Positions 36,324 to 46,104 of a stretch of 64,000 nt of DNA are shown here, piece after piece. Under the pieces are notes generated by a model. That model was not told the origin of the DNA. It worked only from the letters and a program-made list of their open reading frames with translations, and made no database searches. Origin of the DNA: Flavisolibacter ginsenosidimutans (lineage in GTDB: Bacteria > Bacteroidota > Bacteroidia > Chitinophagales > Chitinophagaceae); contig NZ_CP042433.1 in the NCBI RefSeq assembly GCF_007970805.1, positions 2,542,001 to 2,606,000 of the forward strand. The letters are read 5' to 3'. Position 1 is the stretch's first letter. Each line of letters opens with the position of its first letter. The position numbers were made by a program, and so were the translations under genes.

Positions 36324-37013
36324 TTACTGCAATGAAAATTCGACTGCTGCCTGCGAATGCAACAGACCTGTATCAAACGTAGGAACCGGAACATCCTCCG
36401 CATGAATCAATAACGGGATTTCTGTACAGCCAAGTATAATGCCCTCCGCGCCTTCTTTTACTAATTTGTCAATGATTGCGAGGTAGCGCCTTTTTGTTTC
36501 AAGTGTAAAAACACCTTTCCCCAATTCGTTATAAATGGTGTCGTGAACAAATTCCCTGTCTTCTTCATTCGGAACAATGACTTCCATTCCCCGCTGAATT
36601 AGTTTCGATGTAAAAAAGTTGAGCTCCATTGTAAATTTTGTGCCGAGCAAGCCAACCTTCTTTAGGCCAGCTTTTTCAATTTCCATTGCGGTTGCCGTTG
36701 CAATGTGAACGACCGGCAAGCCAATTTCTTTTTCAATCCTGTCTGCCATCAAGTGCAGGGTATTCGCACACAAAACAATGCCTGTTGCGCCAGCAGTTTT
36801 AAAATGACGGCAAGCCATTGCAACCATCTCGAAAGTTGCTTCCCAGTCATCCGAATCAATGTTCTTTTTTATATCGGCATAATTGAAAGAATAAATGATG
36901 CACCGCGAAAAATTAAGGCCGCCTAAGGCATCGTTTATTCCCTCGTTGATCTGCCTGTAATAGTTGATCGTTGAAACCCAACTTACCCCGCCAATAAGAC
37001 CAAGCGTTTGCAT
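36324..37013 (-). CDS. Aspartate/glutamate racemase family protein
   Basis: A 229-residue cytoplasmic protein of the Asp/Glu racemase superfamily, with the two catalytic cysteines visible in VLCANTLH (Cys82) and LGCTEIPLL (Cys196). The N-terminal GLIGGVSWVSTINYYRQIN is characteristic of the aspartate-racemase branch. Substrates range from Asp and Glu to broad-spectrum amino acids. Its presence between an RraA-like gene and esterases in a glycan cluster is unexpected; it lies 135 bp after the RraA-like gene and 82 bp before the tandem hydrolase. Confidence 0.9.
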   Translation of the reverse strand: MQTLGLIGGVSWVSTINYYRQINEGINDALGGLNFSRCIIYSFNYADIKKNIDSDDWEATFEMVAMACRHFKTAGATGIVLCANTLHLMADRIEKEIGLPVVHIATATAMEIEKAGLKKVGLLGTKFTMELNFFTSKLIQRGMEVIVPNEEDREFVHDTIYNELGKGVFTLETKRRYLAIIDKLVKEGAEGIILGCTEIPLLIHAEDVPVPTFDTGLLHSQAAVEFSLQ

Positions 37014-37148
37014 TATCTACTAATATTTTAGCTGCGGAAAAATTGTCTCCGCTATAAAGTTGCTGACGTTCCCTTCCTCGCGCCGAAAAACGGTAACCGG
37101 AGAATTTATTTTGTCAATGAAAAATGGAGGCTCAAAACCTGCGAAGCA

Positions 37149-37892
37149 TTAAAAGTATCCACCTTTCTCGCTAATCTCATGAATGGATTGCCCTTCTTTC
37201 ACCCAGCTAAAAATGACCTCTTCGTTTGCTAAAATTTCTTCGGCCCTTATCAAAACTTTGTACGCAATCTCTCGTGGTACTACTAAGACTCCATCAATAT
37301 CACCAAGAATAACATCCCCGGGCTTGATGGTGACACCACCAATCGAAAGCGTCACTTGGTAATGCGTGATAAGGCATCTTCCCAAACTGCCATTGGACAA
37401 CCGGTACTTGTAAAAAACAGGAAAGTCGGCATCTAAAATTTGGTGCGTGTCACGAATGCCGCCATCAATGCAGGCCGCTTTTACTTTTTTTCCTTTGGCT
37501 GTTGCCGTCATGACGCCTCCCCACAAAGTAGCCTGTTCATCCAGGCTGGTGTCCCAAATTACAAAAGCGTCTTCGTGCATGGTATCCAACATCTGCGTAC
37601 GAAATTCCATCTCGCCGCTGATCATCGCGTTGGGTGCGCTTTTAACGGTGAACGCAATGCCGGCAATAGTGCGGTATTCGCGCAACGGTTGGATGCGGTT
37701 AGGCAAGGCTTGATTGAGCAAACAAAATTCCCGCAGCACATCGTTTACGGCGCCGGTGTACATCCGTTCGAAGCGGCACAAAAGTTCTTTTTCAGGAATG
37801 GGAAAATCAGCGTCAGAAACGCTTTCACGGCTTTCAATCAATTGCTCAAGGTTCATCATTCCTATTTCTTTTTTATACTGTTGTGTGCTCAT
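37149..37892 (-). CDS. RraA/dimethylmenaquinone-methyltransferase-like family protein
   Basis: A 247-residue protein of the RraA fold, which includes 4-hydroxy-4-methyl-2-oxoglutarate aldolases and RNase E inhibitor homologues. Key features are the ATLWGGVMTATAKGKKVKAACIDGGIRDTHQI block (metal-site D in DGGIRD) and VTIKPGDVILGDIDGVLVVPRE. In PUL-like clusters such proteins are more likely lyases or aldolases acting on 2-keto sugar acids than RNase E regulators; this is an inference. It starts 47 bp after the GH10 gene stop and appears to be in the same operon. Confidence 0.85.
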   Translation of the reverse strand: MSTQQYKKEIGMMNLEQLIESRESVSDADFPIPEKELLCRFERMYTGAVNDVLREFCLLNQALPNRIQPLREYRTIAGIAFTVKSAPNAMISGEMEFRTQMLDTMHEDAFVIWDTSLDEQATLWGGVMTATAKGKKVKAACIDGGIRDTHQILDADFPVFYKYRLSNGSLGRCLITHYQVTLSIGGVTIKPGDVILGDIDGVLVVPREIAYKVLIRAEEILANEEVIFSWVKEGQSIHEISEKGGYF

Positions 37893-37939
37893 AGTGTTTG
37901 TTTAATTTTTGTTCAGAATATTTTATTGCAACATTTATT

Positions 37940-39283
37940 TTAAAATGATTCAGTCAAAGCCAGCATTGCCCGGCTTTGACGGTTTTTGCTTTTCAATTCA
38001 AATGGAATTTGCTTTTTCGATTTGCTTCCTTTTTTCACTTCAATGGAATAAGTACCATAAAAGCCCCTGAAATTTATTTTGCCCTTGGCGTCGGTTGTTA
38101 GCGTCAGATTCGTTTTCCAGTCGTGGTTAATCAATTGATCCAAAACTTTGTAAGCAGGCTTTGGGTTCATGGCAGAATCCAACAGTCCGCCTTTAAAATT
38201 GTTTTCGGTACCGAAAGCGGTCCCGTCGCCAAAATTCCACCAGGTGATTCCCTTCATTTGCGGCTCGCTGAACCACAACTTATAAATGTTGGATACAATG
38301 GCGGCCTGATTTTGCCAACCGTTTTCTTCGTTGCTGGGAACCGTGATCTCAGTAATCCAAAGCGGCTTGCCCAACTTTCCCAATTCTGTGTAAGCGTTGT
38401 GCATAATCGCTGGCGTAAAGGCCTCGCCGTTTAAAAATTTTTTCACGAGCAGCATGTGAAACTGAATACCAATGCCGTCTACACGAACGTTTTGTTTCAA
38501 CAATCCTTTCACCAAGTCAACGTATTGCTCAGTGCTGTCGTGCACCGTTTTTGTTTCATCGTTAATCATCAATGTGGTTGTTTTGGGAAACAAACTATCG
38601 GCTACTTTAAAGGCCCAGGCCAGGTAATCTTTTGGAGCCTGGTGCCACACGTTTGGATATTTTAACCGCGCCACTTCTTCGTTCACTACGTCCCAAACGG
38701 CAACGTCTTTTCCGTAACGATTGGCAAGCTCCGTCATGCGTTTTTTTGCCAGCACTTTCAACGTTGCCGGATCGGTCTTGGAAACCCATGTTGGCATGAA
38801 CTTGCTTTTGATGTAAAGCATTGGATGCCCTTTGATCATGAGGTTGTGTTCTTTGCACCATTTTACGGCTTCATCCGGTGGAATGCGCCGCCACAGGGGA
38901 ACAGAGCCTTCTTTAAAGCGCAGGCTGTCCTGCTTGGGCTCTAGTTCGGCCCAGTAAAAAGGAATGGTGGCGAAGTTGAACAGTTTTGTAAATGCCGCTT
39001 CGTATTTGCGGTTTAATTCAGGCGTAGCCAATTGATGTAACACAAACAAATTGCAGCCGAATTTGAATTCGCTCGTTTGCTGTTGAACAACGATTGTGGC
39101 ATTTGCAACCGGCTTTCCTTTCTTATCCACGACGGTAATAACAGCGTCGCCTTTGCGGTATTTTTCAATGTTGGTTTCGATTTGCTTTTGCAAGGCAGGA
39201 TCGCTCCACGAGGAATTTTTCTGCGCCGATGCGCTGCCGAACAAAAGAAACGCAACGCCTATAAACTGGATGTATTTCTTCAT
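37940..39283 (-). CDS. GH10 endo-1,4-beta-xylanase
   Basis: A 447-residue secreted enzyme (signal peptide about 1-20). A short N-terminal Ig-like segment (VTVVDKKGKPVANATIVV, ~50-75) leads into the GH10 barrel. The acid/base Glu202 is in AVWDVVNEEV and the nucleophile Glu312 is in LWITEITVP; GHPMLYIK and WWNFGDGTAFG are also typical. The last ~50 residues form a small beta domain. It cleaves internal xylan bonds, most likely in the periplasm. It lies 79 bp after susD of PUL 2. Confidence 0.94.
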   Translation of the reverse strand: MKKYIQFIGVAFLLFGSASAQKNSSWSDPALQKQIETNIEKYRKGDAVITVVDKKGKPVANATIVVQQQTSEFKFGCNLFVLHQLATPELNRKYEAAFTKLFNFATIPFYWAELEPKQDSLRFKEGSVPLWRRIPPDEAVKWCKEHNLMIKGHPMLYIKSKFMPTWVSKTDPATLKVLAKKRMTELANRYGKDVAVWDVVNEEVARLKYPNVWHQAPKDYLAWAFKVADSLFPKTTTLMINDETKTVHDSTEQYVDLVKGLLKQNVRVDGIGIQFHMLLVKKFLNGEAFTPAIMHNAYTELGKLGKPLWITEITVPSNEENGWQNQAAIVSNIYKLWFSEPQMKGITWWNFGDGTAFGTENNFKGGLLDSAMNPKPAYKVLDQLINHDWKTNLTLTTDAKGKINFRGFYGTYSIEVKKGSKSKKQIPFELKSKNRQSRAMLALTESF

Positions 39284-39362
39284 GCTTACTTTTTAAAACC
39301 CGTTTCCTTAAGATTTGAAAAGATGATTTCTTGTTACTGCTTTTTATAGTGATTTCTGAATT

Positions 39363-40838
39363 TTAATATCCGGGATTTTGATCTTTTGTCGGATCAAGGG
39401 CTTTGTTGAAATTAAATTCTGAAGCCGGTATCGGAAACAGGTAACATTTTTCGGCAATCGTTTTGCCTTTTACGGCGCCAATGATTTCCTGTGCCTTTCC
39501 GGTCCTCTTCAGCGTCAACCAGCGTTTACCTTCATAAACAAATTCATATCCCCTCTCCCTGATGACCAAATCCAAAAAACTGTTGGCATCGTAATCAGCC
39601 AGTTTAAAGTCAACCGAAGAAGGAGTGTTTGGATTTTTTCCATAGGCTCTTCGATGTACCTGATTTAACGCTTCCATAGCGTTAACTGTAGGCCCGTTGT
39701 TTGCCCGGCTTGCGGCTTCAGCGTAAATCAACAGTAGATCGGCGTAACGGTACCAGGTAGCAGGGTTTCCCGCCCCGTTTGTCGCTATCTGGTCAATAAA
39801 TTTTTTATTGAGCGTCGTGTTCGGTCCCATGCCGATGTTCCATACATACCACAGTCCCTTGCGCAGATCATTGTTGTCCTGATTTTGATAAACAGGATTC
39901 GTCGTGTAGCTGTGAAAGCCATAATATCCCCCCTGCCGAAGCAACTTGGTTCCGGGATGATTTAAATACATCGGCCAGATACTGCCGTAACCACTTTGGC
40001 GTGTGAATTCAATGTAAAAGATTTCCTCGGTCGTAACACCTGCATCGCCACTAAAGATTTTTTGCCAGTCGTCAACCGTGGCTACCGGCACTAAAGCATA
40101 TTTATTTGCCTTGATAACCTCGTCGCTTTTATCGCGGGCCTCGGTATATTTTTTTAGCTGCAAATACACATCAGCCAACAGAGTTTTAGCCGCCCACTTC
40201 GAAGGCCGTCCCAACTGCGCAGGTTTATCCGGCAGGTTCGTTTCGGCATCTTGCAAATCGGCAACAATTAAGTTATAGACGTCCGCTGGTGTACTCTTCT
40301 TTACGTCTGTTTCTGCTAAGTTAGCTTCGGTATGAATCGGCACACCTCCCCAACTTCTTACCAGGTGGAAGTAATTAAACGCACGTAAAAATTTTGCTTC
40401 TGCAATATATTTTTTGACGTCGGCCTGCGAGATGTCTTTGCCATTTGGCGCATTGGCAATAACCAAATTAGCGTTGCGAATGCTTAGGTAAAAAGATGAC
40501 CAAGCCTGGTCTGTCCGGCTAATGTGCGTGGCATTCAAACCTTGAAAATCATTGAGCACGGCAAAACTGCCGCGGGCATCGCCATAATCTACGTAGGGCT
40601 CAAGTTCGGATAGATACGATCCCATGATGTTGGTGCTGCGCAAAGGCGGGTAAATTGCGTTCACAGCCGTTTCTACTTCCGTAGCTGTGTTGTAAAACGT
40701 TTCTACGGCTATTGATTTGGGATGTTCTTCCAATTCCTTTTTACAGGCCGTAAAACCAAGCAGCAACGCTAACAGACCGTAATGAAAACGCTTTAATCGA
40801 ACATTGGTGCCAGTATATGTTTTGAAGCTTCTTTTCAT
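39363..40838 (-). CDS. SusD/RagB family outer-membrane lipoprotein (PUL 2)
   Basis: About 491 residues from the ATG at 40838 (MKRSFKTYTG); an upstream in-frame ATG at 40901 would overlap susC. The lipobox is LLGFTACKKE. SusD signatures include EAKFLRAFNYFHLVRSWGGVPIHTEA, RPSKWAAKTLLADVYLQLKKY, YRYADLLLIYAEAASRANNG, VIRERGYEFVYEGKRWLTLKRTGK and the C-terminal YLFPIPASEFNFN. It captures glycan for the adjacent SusC channel. It starts 40 bp after the susC stop. Confidence 0.95.
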   Translation of the reverse strand: MKRSFKTYTGTNVRLKRFHYGLLALLLGFTACKKELEEHPKSIAVETFYNTATEVETAVNAIYPPLRSTNIMGSYLSELEPYVDYGDARGSFAVLNDFQGLNATHISRTDQAWSSFYLSIRNANLVIANAPNGKDISQADVKKYIAEAKFLRAFNYFHLVRSWGGVPIHTEANLAETDVKKSTPADVYNLIVADLQDAETNLPDKPAQLGRPSKWAAKTLLADVYLQLKKYTEARDKSDEVIKANKYALVPVATVDDWQKIFSGDAGVTTEEIFYIEFTRQSGYGSIWPMYLNHPGTKLLRQGGYYGFHSYTTNPVYQNQDNNDLRKGLWYVWNIGMGPNTTLNKKFIDQIATNGAGNPATWYRYADLLLIYAEAASRANNGPTVNAMEALNQVHRRAYGKNPNTPSSVDFKLADYDANSFLDLVIRERGYEFVYEGKRWLTLKRTGKAQEIIGAVKGKTIAEKCYLFPIPASEFNFNKALDPTKDQNPGY

Positions 40839-40878
40839 TGTTGAATTTTTAGCATTAAATCGTATTAAACCAACCTGT

Positions 40879-43875
40879 TTAAAATCCCGCACGAATGCCA
40901 AAGGTTACCGACTTGGATGTGGGATAGCTGTACCAGTCAAGCCCCAGCGTAGTGGAGGCACTGCCGCCGCTTGCGTTTACTTCGGGATCAAACCAGGAAT
41001 ATTTTGTGAAAGTCAAAAGGTTTTGGCCGCTTACATACACCTGGAGATTGCGAATCCAGTTGCCTCCTAATTTGTTAACTGGAAAATTATAAGCCAATTG
41101 AATGTTTTTTAACCGCAGGTAAGAGCCGTCTTCTACAAACCTGTTTGATACGTTTGCCGTCACCGAGCGGCTGATAACAGGATATTTCGCATTGGTATTG
41201 GCCGGCGTCCAATGGTTGTTATAAACCTCTCTCGGCATGTTCAGGCCATAGCCGTAATCAATGGTGTTGTTGATGGCGTTTACGTTGAAAAGATCGTTGC
41301 CTTTAACGCCCTGGAGAAAAAAGCTAAAGTCAAAATTTTTGTAAGAAAGGTCAGAGTTGAACCCGTAGATGAAATCGGGATTGGGATTGCCGATATAAGT
41401 TCTGTCATTAGGAGTAATGGCACCGTCCTTGTCTAAATCCTTGAACACAATGTGCCCTTTGCTATCATAACCGTCTTCCACGTATCCCCAAAACATGCCA
41501 ATGGGTTGTCCTTCGCGAAGAATGTTTGTATTGTCAACGACAATCGCCTGTGACAGTTTACCACCCAGAATATCCTCTCCATCAGCCAGCCTTACTACTT
41601 TGTTTCTGTTCACCGAAAGATTGGCGTTGACGTTCCATTTAAATGCGCCCCGAAGGAGTTTTGCGTCAACACCAAATTCAAAGCCATGATTTTGCACTTC
41701 ACCAATGTTTTGAATGGTATTGGCATAACCGGATGATGGCGGCAGTTCAACATCGTTCAGCAGATCGTGTGTGTTCTTTACGTAATAATCAGCCGTAAAA
41801 AGAATGCGGTTGTTTAAAACCCCAACATCAATACCAATATCCTTTTGTTCCGTTGTCTCCCACTTTAAGTTTCCGGGCAGGCGGGTGCTGGGCGAAAACG
41901 TCGTGTACAAGCTGCCGTTAAAAACTGTTTTTCCCGAAACAAGCTGGCTAAGCGTTGTGTAAGGACCAATGGCCTGACTTCCTGTAAAGCCCCAGCCAAG
42001 CCGCAATTTTAGATCAGATAGGAGCGCAACATTTTTCAAAAAATCTTCTTTGGATACCCTCCACGCCAATGCCGCGGAAGGAAAGTTTCCCCATTTGTGA
42101 CCCTCACTATATTTAGAAGAACCATCGGAGCGAAAACTAACGGTAGCCAGGTATTTATCGTTGTAAGTGTAATTGATGCGGCCCAGATAAGACATGATTA
42201 CCGACTTGGAATAGCCGGAGCCCGGAATGCCCGGTGTGCTGGCAGAATTCAGATCATACGTTTGGCCTACGTCGTTGATAAAGCCTACACCGCCACCGGT
42301 GAGCGACGTGCTAATAAAATTTTGGTACGTAAATCCACCAAGAACCGCGAGGTTGTGTTTTTTCTTGAACGTTCTATTATAGGTAACGGTGTTTTCACTT
42401 AAAAGACTGGTGAATTGCGAAGTGCTAACGCTAGCCTGGCCTGCCGAGCTTACAAATTTTGTCGTGCGGTATGAATCCTCCCGGGCATCGGTGTTTTCAA
42501 TTCCTCCCGAAAGTTTAATTGTCAGTTCGGGAATGGGGTTGTACATAAACGCAACATTCGCTAACACTTTATTGGCCGTGTTCAGATCCGTTTCTTCGTT
42601 GATATAATTCAACGGATTTACAATCGAATTTGAAATAAAGGAATAGGCAGTTGTAAGCACCCTGTACGAACCATCGTTGTTATAAGGTGTCAGCGTTGGC
42701 GGTGCAGAAAGTGCTGCTGATATCATGGAGCCTCCCCGGTTACTGCCCCTTCCTTCGTTCAAACGGTTGTTGCTGTTGCGGCTTAAAAGGGTGGAAAAGT
42801 TAAGCCGCACTTTATCGCTAATACTGTTATTCAGGTTTACACCAAGCGAATAACGTTTGTAATTGCTTCCTCTTATAATTCCATCCTGATCAAGTACACT
42901 TCCGGTAAACGAGTATTGTGTTTTTTCGTTGCCTCCGTTTACATTTAGCGCCAGCGTTTTCATCGGCGCTTTTTGAAAAACCAAATCTTGCCAGTCAAAG
43001 CCGGTTCCAAAACTATCAATTTGCGCCTGTGAAAAATAAGGAGTAAGGTTGTCGTTCTTCGCTTGTTCGTTGTAAAACTGGGCGTACTCTTTGGCGTTCA
43101 TAAAATCCAACTTCTTTCGTAGTGTTTGCACACTGTAACTCGATTCAAAATTTACTTTTGTTTTCCCTGCCTTGCCTCTTTTCGTGGTAATCAATACAAC
43201 GCCATTAGCGCCGCGGGAACCATAGATAGCGGTAGCGGATGCGTCTTTTAAAATTTCAATGCTTTCAATATCGGCGTTATTCAAAACCGTTGGATTGCCG
43301 GAAAGCGGAAATCCGTCGACGACGTACAACGGTTCGTTGTCTCCTTTAATAGAATTAGTACCGCGGATGCGGATGCTTACGGCATCACCAGGGCCTCCTG
43401 AGTTTTGCAGCACCTGCACGCCGGACGCCCTGCCCTGTAGAGCCTGAAGCACGCTGGAAGCCGGATAAGCATTTATATCTTCAGCTTTTACCTGCGATAC
43501 TGAACCCGTCAAATCTCTTTTCTTTACTGTACCGTAGCCGATAACCACCACCTGCTGCAACTCATTACTTGAAAGCGTTAAAGTAACGTTGATAACCGAC
43601 CTTGAATTTACCGGCACATCCTGCTGTTCAAAACCAATGGATGAAACAACTAAAACGGCTTTGGGCGAGGCAACGGTGATAGAATAGTCGCCTTCGGCAT
43701 TTGTCGTGGTGCCCTGCGAAGTTCCCCTGACTTTGATGCTTACGCCAGCCAGCGGTTTCTGTCCTTCAGACGAAAAAACCCGACCCGTGATTACGGTACG
43801 GTTTTGCGCAGCCGCATCCTGTGCCGTAAAGATTCCAACAATGACACTGAAGACAAGAAGAAGCTCTAATTTCAT
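40879..43875 (-). CDS. SusC/RagA family TonB-linked outer-membrane transporter (PUL 2)
   Basis: About 998 residues from the ATG at 43875, which begins a signal peptide (KLELLLVFSVIVGIFTAQDAAAQ). It has the usual regulatory-like domain (GRVFSSEGQKPLAGVSIKV), VVVIGYGTVKKRDLTGSV, plug segment DASATAIYGSRGANGVVLITTKRGKAG, and a barrel ending in FGIRAGF. It imports oligosaccharides with the following SusD. Its control region carries a -7 box and an AT-rich palindrome shared with PUL 3. Confidence 0.95.
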   Translation of the reverse strand: MKLELLLVFSVIVGIFTAQDAAAQNRTVITGRVFSSEGQKPLAGVSIKVRGTSQGTTTNAEGDYSITVASPKAVLVVSSIGFEQQDVPVNSRSVINVTLTLSSNELQQVVVIGYGTVKKRDLTGSVSQVKAEDINAYPASSVLQALQGRASGVQVLQNSGGPGDAVSIRIRGTNSIKGDNEPLYVVDGFPLSGNPTVLNNADIESIEILKDASATAIYGSRGANGVVLITTKRGKAGKTKVNFESSYSVQTLRKKLDFMNAKEYAQFYNEQAKNDNLTPYFSQAQIDSFGTGFDWQDLVFQKAPMKTLALNVNGGNEKTQYSFTGSVLDQDGIIRGSNYKRYSLGVNLNNSISDKVRLNFSTLLSRNSNNRLNEGRGSNRGGSMISAALSAPPTLTPYNNDGSYRVLTTAYSFISNSIVNPLNYINEETDLNTANKVLANVAFMYNPIPELTIKLSGGIENTDAREDSYRTTKFVSSAGQASVSTSQFTSLLSENTVTYNRTFKKKHNLAVLGGFTYQNFISTSLTGGGVGFINDVGQTYDLNSASTPGIPGSGYSKSVIMSYLGRINYTYNDKYLATVSFRSDGSSKYSEGHKWGNFPSAALAWRVSKEDFLKNVALLSDLKLRLGWGFTGSQAIGPYTTLSQLVSGKTVFNGSLYTTFSPSTRLPGNLKWETTEQKDIGIDVGVLNNRILFTADYYVKNTHDLLNDVELPPSSGYANTIQNIGEVQNHGFEFGVDAKLLRGAFKWNVNANLSVNRNKVVRLADGEDILGGKLSQAIVVDNTNILREGQPIGMFWGYVEDGYDSKGHIVFKDLDKDGAITPNDRTYIGNPNPDFIYGFNSDLSYKNFDFSFFLQGVKGNDLFNVNAINNTIDYGYGLNMPREVYNNHWTPANTNAKYPVISRSVTANVSNRFVEDGSYLRLKNIQLAYNFPVNKLGGNWIRNLQVYVSGQNLLTFTKYSWFDPEVNASGGSASTTLGLDWYSYPTSKSVTFGIRAGF

Positions 43876-43896
43876 AAACTGAGAAATTAATAATTT

Positions 43897-43922
43897 TACA
43901 TTATAAAGTATCATTTTATAAT
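43897..43922. promoter_or_regulatory. AT-rich palindrome upstream of PUL 2 susC, shared with site 58882-58907
   Basis: Arms ATTATAAA (43900-43907) and TTTATAAT (43915-43922) are separated by 7 bp. The 26-bp site is identical at 21 positions to 58882-58907, including both arms. It lies between the -7 box at 43929-43936 and the ATG, over the expected transcription start. Confidence 0.6.
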
Positions 43923-43928
43923 AGTAGT

Positions 43929-43936
43929 CAAATATA
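43929..43936 (-). promoter_or_regulatory. Candidate -7 element of PUL 2 susC
   Basis: TATATTTG on the minus strand matches TAnnTTTG. A TTG lies 17 bp upstream, somewhat closer than the usual 19-21 bp. It is 54 bp before the susC ATG. Confidence 0.45.
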
Positions 43937-44403
43937 AAAAAATATCCGGTTTCCAAGATTTTTTTTACAACGGTAATTCACGTGATTTTTTAGGGCACAA
44001 ACAAGTCTGTTGCTTAATGGATTTGAGGTATGCACAATAAGGCTTATTGAACCGGAAGCACCCGACTTCGTTATTCGATCATGCTTTTGGCAGTAGGAAT
44101 TGGCCCGTTCACATTGGCGCCGTTAGCAGATAAAATAAAGATCAGCCGTCGCTTCCACGTTTGAATTAGGCAGACTTATTTAGTACAACAACCTACAATT
44201 TGTTATTTCGTTTCTTGTCGTGCACAAGATCAAAGGATTTGCCCAGCCTAAGTTTCGAAGAAAATTTATTCAACTGCTTAAAGAGTATTCGTATAGAATA
44301 AGTTTACCAAAGCGTTAATGAATCATCTGAAGAATGATTACACCAATTTTTCATCAGAGTCAGAATTGCTTTTCTTGTATTTGTAGCTTCTTCCTTATCC
44401 GGC
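43937..44403. other. Intergenic region between GH28 and PUL 2 susC
   Basis: No convincing gene. A weak 6-bp stem (AATCAT...ATGATT, about 44322-44340) lies downstream of the GH28 gene but lacks a T-tract. Confidence 0.4.
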
Positions 44404-45909
44404 TCATTTATTTATTTGAAACGTTTCTCCTTTCCAGGCCAGCGGTGTATCCACCGCCACGTCTTTCACGTTCCAGCCTTTGAAAAAAACAGCAGCGCTG
44501 GAGTTGTTTACTTTGGCAATGGCTTGTATTTGCAGGCCTTCCACGTCCACTGCTATTACCGGCGTGCGGGGATCGGGTTGTTCGGAGTTCAGCATCAATC
44601 CTCTCACCTGAATGTTTTTTGCGTGGCGAAGGAACAAAGCCGACGAAGGCAATTCTTTCCACACCGTGGGCTGCGGATAACCTTTCTCGTCTTCTTTTAC
44701 TTTGGCAACGTCGCTGATGTACTCGCCCTGCTTCAATCCGCCGGCATTGTAAAACTGCACGTTCGATAAAGACAGATTCTCTACGTAATGACCGGGAATG
44801 CCGGTAATGGAAGAAGAATAATTGCCGGTGTGATACGCCACCACGTTGTTGATGACGATGTTTCGCATGACGCCAACCGGCGGCTCCGGCGCATTGCCCG
44901 TGTGTTTTCTGGCGCGGTTGCCCAGGCGCACAAACAAGGGGCAGTCGCTTCCTTCGATTGCAATGTTGCTGATGCTCACGCCGTCCATCACGCCGCCGTC
45001 CACAATCTCCAGCGACAAGGCCGCAATGCCTTTTGCCGTTCCGTAAATGGGCGGATGCGGATTGCTGCTTGGCTTTACGACGCAATTGGAGATGGAGATG
45101 TTTTTGAATCCGCCGGTTGATTCGGTTCCGGCTTTGATGGCGTTGCAAAAGCTGGAAACAATGCAATTGGTGATGGCGATGTTTTCGCAAGGAGCTGGAC
45201 CGGTGCTTTTTAAAACAATGGCGTCGTCGTCGGTGTCAAAGGTGGAGTTGGAAAGTGTGAAGCGCCGGCAACCATCAATGTCAATGCCGTCGTTGTTTCG
45301 GTTAGCGTGGTTGTACACGTTGATCTTGTCCACCACCACGTCTTCGCAATTGAGATAATGCTGGTTCCAGATGCCGGCGTTCAGCATTTTAATTCCTTCC
45401 ACACGGATGTTCTTGCAACTAATGAAAAGAACGTTGCGGGGCCGTCCATCCAAGTCGCCTTTCAACGCAGCCGGATCAGGTTTTTGCTGTGCGCCGTTGC
45501 CGTCAATTGTTCCAAAGCCGGTGATGGCAATGTTTGAAACTTCGTTGGCAAAGATGAAGGCCCTCCATCCGACCGTATCTTTTTGCGAACGATAGGCGGC
45601 CTTTGGTTGAACGGGTAAATCTTTTATATCAGCACTGGCTAACAACGTAGCTCCGGTTTCCAAATGCAGCTCCACGTTGTCTTTCATGAACAAGGTCCCC
45701 GAACGAAACACGCCGGCGGGAATTACCACCCGTCCCCCGCCGTTTTTTGAACAGGCTTCGATGGCTTTGTTGATGGCGGTTGTATTTAAATAATTTGCTC
45801 CCGGCTTTGCGCCAAAATCCGTGATAAAAAAATCCTTTGCACTTGCACCGTGCGCCAACAAACAAACCAAAAAACAAACGAGCACTCTTTTCACTGTTTT
45901 TATCATCAT
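44404..45909 (-). CDS. GH28 family glycoside hydrolase (polygalacturonase-like)
   Basis: About 501 residues from the ATG at 45909 (MMIKTVKRVLVCFLVCLLAHGASA signal peptide); an in-frame ATG at 45984 is the alternative. The protein is a right-handed beta-helix with FGAKPGANYLNTTAINKAIEACSKNGGGRVVIPAGVF at the start. GH28-type residues are seen in NRNNDGIDIDGC and TFDTDDDAIVLKS; the usual GHG motif is replaced by AIKAGTESTGGF, as in several non-polygalacturonase GH28 subgroups. It likely cleaves a pectic backbone or side chain, but the exact linkage is not readable. Confidence 0.85.
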   Translation of the reverse strand: MMIKTVKRVLVCFLVCLLAHGASAKDFFITDFGAKPGANYLNTTAINKAIEACSKNGGGRVVIPAGVFRSGTLFMKDNVELHLETGATLLASADIKDLPVQPKAAYRSQKDTVGWRAFIFANEVSNIAITGFGTIDGNGAQQKPDPAALKGDLDGRPRNVLFISCKNIRVEGIKMLNAGIWNQHYLNCEDVVVDKINVYNHANRNNDGIDIDGCRRFTLSNSTFDTDDDAIVLKSTGPAPCENIAITNCIVSSFCNAIKAGTESTGGFKNISISNCVVKPSSNPHPPIYGTAKGIAALSLEIVDGGVMDGVSISNIAIEGSDCPLFVRLGNRARKHTGNAPEPPVGVMRNIVINNVVAYHTGNYSSSITGIPGHYVENLSLSNVQFYNAGGLKQGEYISDVAKVKEDEKGYPQPTVWKELPSSALFLRHAKNIQVRGLMLNSEQPDPRTPVIAVDVEGLQIQAIAKVNNSSAAVFFKGWNVKDVAVDTPLAWKGETFQINK

Positions 45910-46104
45910 GATTCGCTTTGAACTTTTAAAATGGTTTGTAAATGAATTTGCAGTAACTCTATTTATAATATCACCCTTCATCAATTACCGGCGGCAGACT
46001 TCTTATCAATGCCAAACTTTTCAACTGTTGAACTTGTATTGAGCATCACCATACATTCAATGTTACCGAAACGCAGGCTAATTTTTCTTCTTGCAGAACA
46101 ACCC

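Noticed and set aside
44060..44180. Short plus-strand frame reading like an MFS fragment (LLAVGIGPFTLAPLADKI)
   Set aside because: Only about 35 residues between stops with one weak motif-like match; not enough to call a pseudogene.
44408..45190. 260-codon minus-strand frame rich in Arg, His and Gln
   Set aside because: Out-of-frame reading of the GH28-type gene; composition is unlike a real protein.
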